Shown here: in pieces, positions 6,221 through 11,170 of the stretch | How the letters are laid out: each line of letters opens with the position of its first letter | How positions within the stretch are numbered: the stretch's first letter is position 1 | NCBI GenBank assembly: GCA_026770585.1 | Contig: MU647124.1 | Location: 39,314-50,483, forward strand | DNA length: 11,170 nt | Direction of reading: 5' to 3' | DNA from: Baffinella frigidus | Taxonomy: Eukaryota; Cryptophyceae; Cryptomonadales; Baffinellaceae | Notes under the pieces: model-generated | What the model was told of the DNA's origin: nothing | The model's input: only the letters and a program-made list of their open reading frames with translations | Databases searched by the model: none | Translations under genes and position numbers: made by a program

Positions 6221-6304
6221 ATGCGAAGCTCGTCGCGAACGTAGGAAGCCATCGGCTCCCCCAGAAAGTCGTCCACCTTCCCACGGTCAGAGAGAGAGAG
6301 CTGT
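6118..6304 (-). CDS. Exon-like frame, downstream member of a duplicated exon
   Basis: The minus-strand frame opens after a TGA at about 6305-6307, next to an acceptor (TTGACAG ending at 6301). It reads GKVDDFLGEPMASYVRDELR, then IMEVFVSPLRKDV, and ends at a TGA at 6120-6118. The core GKVDDFLGEPMASYV recurs at 6425-6480. The last third overlaps satellite A units, so the true 3' end of the ancestral exon is unclear. No upstream ATG exists other than the internal Met of EPMASYV. Family unknown. Confidence 0.4.
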
Positions 6305-6601
6305 CAATTCAGAGGAGCGCCGGTTGCAAGCTTGCAACAGACAGCACGCGCGTGGTTGCATGCTCAACCCTGGAACATTGCATCGCCTTAAAACCTCAAC
6401 CCTGGAACATTGCGAGCGCCTTACATAGGAAGCCATCGGCTCCCCCAGAAAGTCGTCCACCTTCCCAAAGTCGGGGCGAGCTGTCAATTCATCCCAGGAT
6501 AGGGAGAGCTCACAATTCATGGCAGCGTCGGCGGGTTGCAAGCGTGGACCAGAGAGCACGCGCGTGGTTGCATGCTCAACCCTGGAACATTGCATCGCCT
6601 T
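6240..6601 (+). repeat. Tandem duplication (6240-6389 and 6424-6601)
   Basis: The two blocks share the GGAAGCCATCGGCTCCCC start, the GAGCTGTCAATTCA middle and the ACGCGCGTGGTTGCATGCTC end. The second block carries about 27 extra bp. A 25 bp piece, CTCAACCCTGGAACATTGC, also occurs a third time near 6395-6413. An AG dinucleotide run lies at 6289-6300. The duplication copied an exon-like piece with its acceptor. Confidence 0.9.
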
Positions 6602-6859
6602 GTTCGAGAAAACCAGAGCTGGGGGTTTTCCGGGAGGGGGGTGGACATATCCGAAGCCGCGATCCAGCAGCCCCTTCGCCAGTTCCTTGCCTTCCACCGC
6701 TTCGGCCACAGCTCTCACTGCCTGCTCCACGGACCACTCAGCCATACGCCCAATGTACTCTGCTTGCAACAGAACCACTGCTCCCCCTGGCATTTTTTCT
6801 CGGCGCATTCGTCGCACGCAGCAGACAGTTGCGAAGCTGATCTTGAGAGGCCACTCCAA
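6287..6859 (-). CDS. 190-codon open frame with helical segment and exon duplicate
   Basis: This is the longest minus-strand frame with plausible protein character. Residues about 33-67 (AEYIGRMAEWSVEQAVRAVA then EAVEGKELAKGLLDRGFGY) look like amphipathic helices rich in Ala/Glu. A possible donor (TAT followed by GTCCAC) ends that part at 6647. Residues about 126-145 carry the duplicated exon RPDFGKVDDFLGEPMASY, preceded by an acceptor TTGACAG (6481) and followed by GTAAGG (6424), a good donor. The intervening 6481-6646 contains Pro-rich and repeat-derived sequence and is more likely intron. Exon phases could not be made to agree for the whole locus, so either an exon is missed or the locus is decayed. 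Confidence 0.35.
   Translation of the reverse strand: MEWPLKISFATVCCVRRMRREKMPGGAVVLLQAEYIGRMAEWSVEQAVRAVAEAVEGKELAKGLLDRGFGYVHPPPGKPPALVFSNKAMQCSRVEHATTRVLSGPRLQPADAAMNCELSLSWDELTARPDFGKVDDFLGEPMASYVRRSQCSRVEVLRRCNVPGLSMQPRACCLLQACNRRSSELTALSL
6760..6834 (-). CDS. Alternative-frame cysteine cluster
   Basis: In a different frame from the 190-codon frame, 25 codons read SQLSAACDECAEKKC, then QGEQWFCCKQ. The spacing is Cys-x2-Cys-x4-Cys-x6-Cys-Cys, which could bind zinc. AG dinucleotides suitable as acceptors lie just upstream and GTACAT lies just downstream. The 190-codon frame is open over the same bases, so at most one of the two is real. No named zinc-finger class fits. Confidence 0.2.
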
Positions 6860-6920
6860 AGTGATTTGAAGGTTTGCGAGGCCATTCGTATTTTGTATCT
6901 GGGAAAGGGGTGGGGATCAC

Positions 6921-7034
6921 AATGTCTGCTTCGGCTCCCACCCGCTCTTTTTCGACCAGGGTGCTGGACAGGTCGTCTCTGGCCTTATTCCGCTCTCCCT
7001 GATACGCGGAACGCAGCGTCAGTGCATTGGGTGT
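6921..7034 (-). CDS. Second exon of a coiled-coil candidate
   Basis: The minus-strand frame of 38 codons reads LRSAYQGERNKARDDLSSTL, then VEKERVGAEADI, strongly charged and helix-prone. It joins in phase 0 to the exon at 7113-7229 if the acceptor is TTGAAAG at 7035; that acceptor lacks a good pyrimidine tract. A better-looking acceptor (TGTCGCAG at 7048) would give a different frame ending at a TAA after 20 codons. A donor GTGATC follows at 6920. Confidence 0.3.
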
Positions 7035-7112
7035 CTTTCAATGGCAGCTGCGACACGGCACCCGGACACACCACCGCCGGGCAAACGCCAAGGACTAAAC
7101 CCTTGCGTCTAC

Positions 7113-7229
7113 CTCTCGGATGGAGAGCGCCGCAGCGGCCTCCTGCATCTGAGCCAGCGCTTCCGCCTGGCGCTTCTTGAGAACATCCAGCTGCTTCTGC
7201 AGATCCTTCTGCATATCCTTGTCTTTCAT
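7113..7229 (-). CDS. First exon of a coiled-coil candidate
   Basis: ATG at 7229 in good eukaryotic context (GCTACCATGA) opens 39 codons, MKDKDMQKDLQKQLDVLKKR then QAEALAQMQEAAAALSIRE. This is a textbook amphipathic helix with Leu/Val/Met spaced for coiled coil and no Pro or Gly. A donor GTAGAC lies at 7112. The frame stays open upstream to 7505, and a strong acceptor (T-run then GCGCAG, near 7277-7290) lies 5' of the ATG, so the Met may instead be internal to a longer exon. Function cannot be named; coiled coil alone is not diagnostic. Confidence 0.45.
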
Positions 7230-7555
7230 GGTAGCAGTGTTCCTCCAACCCGGCAGAAAGAGATGGTGCAGAGCGCTGCGCAAAAAAACACCGTCAAAAT
7301 CTGGGGCCGATTTCAAGATTCTGGGCAGAGGCTGGAGAATCCTTGCAAGGAGGAGGAGCAATGCTCTATGCATCAGTTCCGGGTGGAGTTCGGGGCGGGC
7401 CAGCGAGCGCAGCTGCCGGGGCAGGCTCTTTCGGCAAGGTTTACTGGTACGGACGTCACAGGTGAATAATCTCGCGAACCCCTTTGAAGAAGACACCGAG
7501 ATCAAGGTTTGGTCCTCGACTGAGCCCTTTTACCAATCGACGCACGTTTGCGCAG

Positions 7556-7646
7556 CGTGTTCAAGGACGCCAGCGGGCAGCGGATGGGGGCGCCGCTGGG
7601 GAAGATTCACAAGGAAGGGATCCGGGAGCTGGAGCGCGCGGGGTGA
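7556..7646 (+). CDS. Terminal exon-like piece
   Basis: TTTGCGCAG ending at 7555 is followed by a frame reading VFKDASGQRMGAPLGKIHKE, then GIRELERAG and TGA at 7644-7646. The composition is typical of a globular protein end. The frame is also open upstream to a TGA at 7521. It overlaps longer frames on both strands (7177-7728, 7484-8035, 7530-7733) that are Arg/Pro-rich and less convincing. Family unknown. Confidence 0.35.
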
Positions 7647-7844
7647 TTCCCTTTTCCCTTTTCCGGCCGAGCCAGGGCTGGCCACGTCAGCTGGCTCCAG
7701 ACCCCCCAGCCAGCCTTCAGAAACTTGAGACATTCCAAAGAAGCCTCATATTTTCAGTCGTTTTACTTCAGGATCTCCCAGAATCTTTGTCAGCGTATCT
7801 GCATATCCTCCTCGCGTCGATAACACCAGTGCTCTCACCATTTT

Positions 7845-8180
7845 TTACCACGACGCTCCGCAGGTGGACCAAAGTGGATGTTTCGACTCCACTGATGCCC
7901 GTCTTCGCGCTGACCTCGCGCCAGGGCGGAGATTTCCCGATGGATCAGGAGGTCTCCCTCCGCGCCGCCCCAAAACGACTTCCCAGATTCCTAGCGTGCC
8001 CTCTTCTCTTCCCACGAAAAATCGCCGAAAGGTGACTTGATCCTGGGCTGGCACTATCGTTGCCTGTTGCAACCCGCACTGTGTCAGGAGAGAAAATTTG
8101 TTGATTACAAGACCAGCATGACCATATTCTAAGACCCCCTGAGGGGGTTTTGGTACTACAAGGATCTGAAGATCTCTCAC
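7845..8180 (-). CDS. Low-confidence minus-strand frame
   Basis: A 111-codon frame. Its first 60 residues (LQILVVPKPPQGVLEYGHAG, then LVINKFSLLTQCGLQQ and DQVTFRRFFVG) look protein-like; the rest turns Arg/Pro-rich. A hairpin ACCCCC-TGA-GGGGGT (8134-8148) lies inside it. No splice context or family is evident. 7647-7844 upstream holds nothing I can support. Confidence 0.2.
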   Translation of the reverse strand: MRDLQILVVPKPPQGVLEYGHAGLVINKFSLLTQCGLQQATIVPAQDQVTFRRFFVGREEGTLGIWEVVLGRRGGRPPDPSGNLRPGARSARRRASVESKHPLWSTCGASW

Positions 8181-8189
8181 CCACTACAG

Positions 8190-8490
8190 GAGGTGGACGA
8201 CGCAGGCGGGGCGCGGTGGCCGTTGGTGCGCCAGCTCCCGCAAGCGCTCACTGCCCTGCTCGACGACAAGGTGCGAGATGCCGCCAGTGAAGGGTTTAGT
8301 GTGGGATATTTAGTCTTTAGTCTTAAGTCTTTAGGGTTGAGGGTTTATGGTTTGGGTTTAGGGGTTGGGGTTTAGCTGCAGACTCTCGTTGGGTCCCTGC
8401 GGCCTCTCTTCAAAAGAAGAACTGCGGAAAGGCCGCAGGTCTACACCCGCCCGGTCGTATAGTGGGGGTGTTTCAACATGCGACGGGTGA
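8190..8490 (+). CDS. Two-exon gene end with telomere-like intron
   Basis: An acceptor CCCACTACAG (8189) precedes an exon at 8190-8293 reading EVDDAGGARWPLVRQLPQAL, then TALLDDKVRDAASEG. A donor GTTTAG at 8294 starts an 88 bp intron that is largely G-strand telomere-like sequence and ends GCTGCAG at 8381. The second exon, 8382-8490, continues in phase as LSLGPCGLSSKEELRKGRRS, then TPARSYSGG, and stops at TGA 8488-8490. The reading frame is kept across the junction, but the second exon is open in another frame too (LVGSLRPLFKRR). Without splicing the first exon's frame stops at 8375. The upstream exons are not identified. Confidence 0.4.
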
Positions 8491-8640
8491 GTGCAGTGCG
8501 CCATGCGCGTGGCAATTTGAAGCTGTCTCAGTTTGACCCTTTCTGGACCTGCCACCTCCCCTGCCACTGAACCACCTTCCGCGAACCCCTAAATCCCAAT
8601 CCCCCCATACATGCGCTTAACCATAAACCTTTAAAAAATA

Positions 8641-9037
8641 CATTCGCTAAACCCTAAACCCTAAACTCTATACCGTAAACCGTAAACCCTAAACCCTGAC
8701 ACCTAAACCCCGTGGACAGCGCGAGCTGCACCTGACGCTACTCGCCGCCGGTTCGGTACCACCCCCCCACAACCCTAAACCCTAAACCCTAAACCCTACG
8801 CCCTAAACCCTAAAACCTAAACACAAAACACAAAATCCTAAACCCTAAACCCTAAACCCTAAACCCTCAGCCCGAAACCCTAAACCCTAAACCCTAAACC
8901 CTAAACCATAAACCATAAACCATAACCTAAACCCTAAACCCTAAACCCTAAACCCTACACCCTAAACCCTAAACCCTTAACCCTTGACCCTAAACCCTAA
9001 ACCCTAACCCTAAACCCTAAACCCCAAACCCTAAACT
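8641..9037 (+). repeat. Interstitial telomeric CCCTAAA array
   Basis: This is the longest and cleanest block, with many perfect CCCTAAA heptads on the plus strand (8648-8712, then 8770-9037) and scattered variants (CCATAAA, CCGTAAA, CCTAAAA). TTTAGGG is the plant/alveolate telomere repeat. The array is interrupted at 8713-8762 by a unique island holding an exon-like piece. Its purity suggests that it is younger than the other telomere-like blocks. Confidence 0.97.
8720..8755 (+). CDS. 36 nt exon-like island inside telomeric repeats
   Basis: Between two CCCTAAA arrays, GTGGACAG (ending 8719) is followed by twelve codons reading RELHLTLLAAGS and then GTACCA (from 8756), so the island is bounded by AG and GT in phase 0 on both sides. 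The donor CG-GTAC is the same as that of the exon at 9444-9518. An AG/GT-bounded 36-mer can occur by chance, so this stands only if transcripts include it. Confidence 0.25.
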
Positions 9038-9377
9038 GGGCCCGCTCTGGCACACACCGATCCACCACCCATGACACCGCCCCTGCTTCCATCGTTCACC
9101 AAAGACAGCGCCTCTGCGTCCTATGTTCCCCTGCATTCCTACTGCAGCTTTTTCACGCACTGACAAATACCCCTCCACCCTTGCCACAGAAAGAACCTCC
9201 CCTGAGGAAACAGTGTCCTTTTGGTGAAGGGGTGTTTTCTCAGACACAAGACAGCGTCCCTACTTCGATCCTTCTCTGCGATCATCCAGCAGCATTTCCC
9301 TCCAGACCGCTGATACCGTTATGTGCAATTCTCTTCTGCGAATGTTACTGGCCTATGTTTCCAGAAGTGACTACGCT
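9038..9377. other. Unassigned unique stretch between telomere-like blocks
   Basis: A minus-strand open frame (9017-9247) has a protein-like start (TPLHQKDTVSSGEVLSVARV) but no ATG near its beginning, and its end is encoded by telomere repeat. The plus-strand frame 9181-9414 is likewise repeat-derived at its end. I see no splice evidence. Confidence 0.3.
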
Positions 9378-9440
9378 CATCCCTGAACCCTCAACCCTGC
9401 ACCCTAAACTCTGAACCCTCAACCCCAAACCCTACACCTA
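9378..9440 (+). repeat. C-strand telomere-like tract before an acceptor
   Basis: Mixed CCCTGAA, CCCTCAA, CCCTGCA and CCCTAAA units run straight into CACCTATAG, the proposed 3' splice site of the next exon. Confidence 0.85.
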
Positions 9441-9443
9441 TAG

Positions 9444-9518
9444 GCGCACATCGCTCCGGAGACGATTGTCGACATGTCCGAGGTGCTGGACGAGAGCTGG
9501 GCGGGACTTGCCGATCCG
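9444..9518 (+). CDS. Internal exon candidate, phase 0-0
   Basis: Bounded by TATAG (9443) and GTACAA (9519), 25 codons read AHIAPETIVDMSEVLDESWA, then GLADP. This is an acidic, well-balanced, protein-like segment. The upstream pyrimidine-rich DNA is telomere-like C-strand repeat. Without splicing the frame would stop at a TAA about 12 codons later. It could belong with 8720-8755, 10127-10330 or both, in a plus-strand gene. Family unknown. Confidence 0.4.
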
Positions 9519-9652
9519 GTACAACCCCGCCATTTCCGTCGACAGAGGGAATAATGCTGCCGTGCAAGGACCTTAATTAAAAGGACCGTTTGGATTAATT
9601 CGATCCCGCGAAAGCTTCCACCAGGAGGAAATAGACCTGAAGGCACGGACGG

Positions 9653-9850
9653 GTGCGTTTGGCTAAGACTGGATGGGCGGACGAAAGAGATATAATTGCT
9701 GATGTGCAAGAAGGTAGACTTGACGGCACAATGCGGTGCGGGTGGCTAACACACCATGGGGGGGGGCAGGAGGCGCTGTGGTTTGTGAAGCATCGACGCG
9801 GCGTGAAAGGCCAGGTGCAGCCGCGAGAAGCCTTGGACCCTCACCTTTGA
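9653..9850 (+). CDS. Low-confidence open frame
   Basis: An open frame whose centre (ADERDIIADVQEGRLDG) is protein-like, crossing a 9 G run at 9758-9766 and ending LDPHL before a TGA. A possible donor GTAGAC lies inside at about 9714. There is no ATG at its start (GTG), so if real it is an internal or terminal exon. Confidence 0.2.
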   Translation: MRLAKTGWADERDIIADVQEGRLDGTMRCGWLTHHGGGQEALWFVKHRRGVKGQVQPREALDPHL

Positions 9851-9963
9851 AACCCGGAGCAGGCATCAACTCTCTGACGCACTGCTCACTGACTCGAGCT
9901 GGAACACTATCCCCCGAGGCATGCACACGCGCGGGACCGGTCGCGCGAGCGTAATAGCAACAA

Positions 9964-10040
9964 CACGGCCGCCGGTATTGGTGAAAGCACGGCCGCCAAG
10001 TATCAACACGCGTCTACAACTCTGAGCCAGAGACGTGTTG
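9964..10040 (+). repeat. 24 bp direct repeat and a bulged hairpin
   Basis: CACGGCCGCC occurs at 9964-9973 and 9988-9997 with similar following bases. CAACACGCGTCT (10004-10015) pairs with AGACGTGTTG (10031-10040) with a 2 nt bulge, a geometry like that at 3176-3209. Confidence 0.6.
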
Positions 10041-10126
10041 GCTGCTGTTTGCGTCTACTCCGTGGACCTCTCCTCGAAACCTTTCGTCCCTCTGGCATCT
10101 CACCCACGCCCCCCCCCCGTCGACAG

Positions 10127-10330
10127 GCGGTTTACCCCCTAGAGGCAGCGAACGTCCCGTCGCACATCAACCGCATCCCGCCCGAATCGCGCGCCGACTA
10201 CATCCTGCAACGCGGCATCGGGGGGCAGGGCGGGGCGCCTGGGTGCAGCGGCGCCGCGCACCTGATCGAGGGGAGGAAGTGGTGCATGCGATTGCACGTG
10301 CTTGAAGTCGCGAGCCGGGACGAGCGGTGA
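10127..10330 (+). CDS. Terminal exon candidate, 67 codons
   Basis: A run of C followed by GTCGACAG (10126) is a strong pyrimidine-tract acceptor. The exon then reads AVYPLEAANVPSHINRIPPE, SRADYILQRGIGGQGGAPG and EGRKWCMRLHVLEVASRDER, to TGA at 10328-10330. Codons strongly prefer G or C at the third position. The frame is open upstream to 10049, but that part is Pro/Arg-rich intron-like sequence. This is one of the most convincing exons in the window. I recognise no domain. Confidence 0.5.
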   Translation, partial: AVYPLEAANVPSHINRIPPESRADYILQRGIGGQGGAPGCSGAAHLIEGRKWCMRLHVLEVASRDER

Positions 10331-10335
10331 GACGA

Positions 10336-10398
10336 GGGGGGGGGTGGGGGGGGGTTAGCGAGGGTTCATTTATGGGTTTAGCGAGGGTTTGTTTATGA
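10336..10398 (+). repeat. G-runs and a two-copy 22-23 bp repeat with telomere-like units
   Basis: Two runs of 9 G separated by one T (10336-10354) follow the exon's stop. Then TTAGCGAGGGTT-TTTATG occurs twice (about 10355-10375 and 10378-10398). The G-runs could form a quadruplex. Confidence 0.7.
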
Positions 10399-10454
10399 TT
10401 TCTACTCATGGTTTTAGCGTTGGCGCTCAAACACGCGGACGGGGCTGAACAAAG

Positions 10455-10600
10455 TTCATCTCGGAAGATAACTGAATCAGTTCCTTTTCAATAGGAGGTT
10501 GCATAGGAGAAATTAGTTAGGGCATAGTAAATTTAATTACGCCGCCTAATTAAATGGAAACTCTAATTAGGGAACTGATTCAGGTATCTTTCGAGATGAA
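10455..10600. repeat. 146 bp nested foldback element
   Basis: Arms 10455-10484 and 10571-10600 are inverted copies matching at 28 of 30 positions, starting TTCATCTCGG. Inside, ATTTAATTA (10531-10539) pairs perfectly with TAATTAAAT (10547-10555) around the loop CGCCGCC, and AATTAG / CTAATT (10511, 10563) can pair between the two. The AT-rich interior contrasts with GC-rich flanks. No clear target-site duplication and no coding capacity. It resembles a MITE-like foldback in size and shape. Confidence 0.85.
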
Positions 10601-10753
10601 AGTAGTTGAACTGTCGTCAGAGGCCTCGATCGCGTTCTGCTCCGAAACGTGTCTGGTGTGAGAAGCTAGTCTAGGACGAGCCCGCCGCGAACCCATTACA
10701 TCTCAATAGCGTTTATACTGCGTCCTCACACACGCCACATCTCGACGGTAGAA
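10601..10753. other. No feature seen
   Basis: Unique sequence between the foldback and the next telomere-like tract, with no open frame or splice signal that I can defend. Confidence 0.4.
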
Positions 10754-10826
10754 ACCCCTAAACCCTGAACACGAAACCCTGAACCCTCACCCCCAACCCC
10801 TCACCCTAACCCCTTACTCAGCCCTG
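10754..10826 (+). repeat. C-strand telomere-like tract before the last exon
   Basis: CCCTAAA, CCCTGAA, CCCTCAC and CCCTAAC units, drifting into general pyrimidine-rich sequence that ends at the acceptor CTGCACAG (10848). Confidence 0.8.
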
Positions 10827-10848
10827 AACCCCTGCCGCATCTGCACAG

Positions 10849-11170
10849 GTACCCAGCAGAAGCGCGCATGTACCTCCACAGAGACATCATCGCCCTCCCT
10901 CACTCGGCCCCTCTCCCCCCTTCTCTCAACGCTCCCACATCCCCTGCTGTGGCCGTCAGTCCCCTCCCTCACTCCTCGCCTCCCCTCTCCTCCCACGCCG
11001 CCGCCCCGCCCCCTGCTCTCATCTCCTCCCAGAACGATGCGCCTCCCGTCTCCTCCCACGACGATCCCCCGTCTCCTGAAGTCATCTCCCTCCCACACTC
11101 CTCCCCCCCCCCTCCTTCGCACGACTCCCCCACATTCCCTTCGGGGGGGGAGGCTGCCAGGGGCGGGGGG
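10849..11170 (+). CDS. Partial Pro/Ser-rich protein exon, runs off the right edge
   Basis: After CATCTGCACAG (10848) a frame is open without a stop to the window end, more than 105 codons. It starts YPAEARMYLHRDIIALPHSA and then becomes a low-complexity Pro/Ser/His region with recurring LPHSSPP and VSSHD motifs, ending in Gly-rich sequence. The first 15 residues look globular and the rest disordered. An ATG at 10868 could instead be the start of an intronless gene. The opposite strand is open too (10814-11122, Gly/Arg-rich), as expected from a pyrimidine-rich strand, so direction rests on the acceptor and the first residues. Family unknown. Confidence 0.4.

Noticed and set aside
6148-7180. 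Three long plus-strand frames (230, 116 and 214 codons)
   Set aside because: They are opposite-strand shadows of the minus-strand exon candidates and cross the tandem duplication; Arg/Pro/Ser-rich with no splice logic.
7177-8035. Two 183-codon plus-strand frames
   Set aside because: They overlap each other in different frames and change character several times; only 7556-7646, in a third frame, looks like protein.
1-11170. Dinoflagellate spliced leader or relic sequence, snRNA or rRNA
   Set aside because: I looked for the known spliced-leader string and for recognisable rRNA/snRNA cores and found none.

Overview
This looks like a subtelomeric or repeat-rich accessory segment of a nuclear eukaryotic genome. 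No bacterial-style operons, ribosome binding sites, rRNA or tRNA are visible. Instead there are many blocks of plant/alveolate-type telomeric heptads (TTTAGGG / CCCTAAA and drifted variants), minisatellites, foldback sequences, and short islands of protein-like reading frame bounded by GT and AG. The repeat type, the roughly even base composition, and reading frames running through CCCTAAA repeats remind me of algal or chromerid-type alveolate genomes such as Chromera velia. That assignment is a guess from memory and was not tested.

Layout. 1-650: degenerate telomere-like repeats in G-strand then C-strand orientation, around a 25-26 bp minisatellite. 750-1900: another 25 bp repeat, a mosaic of diverged duplications holding two copies of one short coding-like fragment (one broken by a stop), a further coding-like stretch, and 13 heptads of CCCTCAA. 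1950-2700: a 31-33 bp degenerate repeat and G-runs. 2704-2958 (-): a small spliced-looking gene fragment with a Cys-x-Cys / Cys-x2-Cys pattern. 3139-4204 (-): five copies of one short exon-like module, separated by foldback (hairpin) sequences. 4234-5160: telomere-like repeats, another nested foldback and little else. 5159-7229 (-): the best stretch for a real but probably decayed multi-exon gene, with a coiled-coil start, a cysteine cluster, a helical segment, a duplicated exon, satellite amplified from the exon end, and a separate terminal exon. 7556-8490: exon-like pieces on the plus strand. 8641-9037: the longest and cleanest CCCTAAA interstitial array, with a 36 nt exon-like island inside it. 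9444-11170 (+): three good exon candidates, the last a Pro/Ser-rich frame running off the right edge, plus a 146 bp nested foldback.

No gene could be assigned to a named family, and no gene symbol is justified. The recurring theme is exon-sized islands separated by foldbacks and telomere-like tracts. Telomere-like C-strand tracts repeatedly lie just upstream of plausible 3' splice sites. Whether these are functional introns or only gene debris in subtelomeric DNA needs transcript data.
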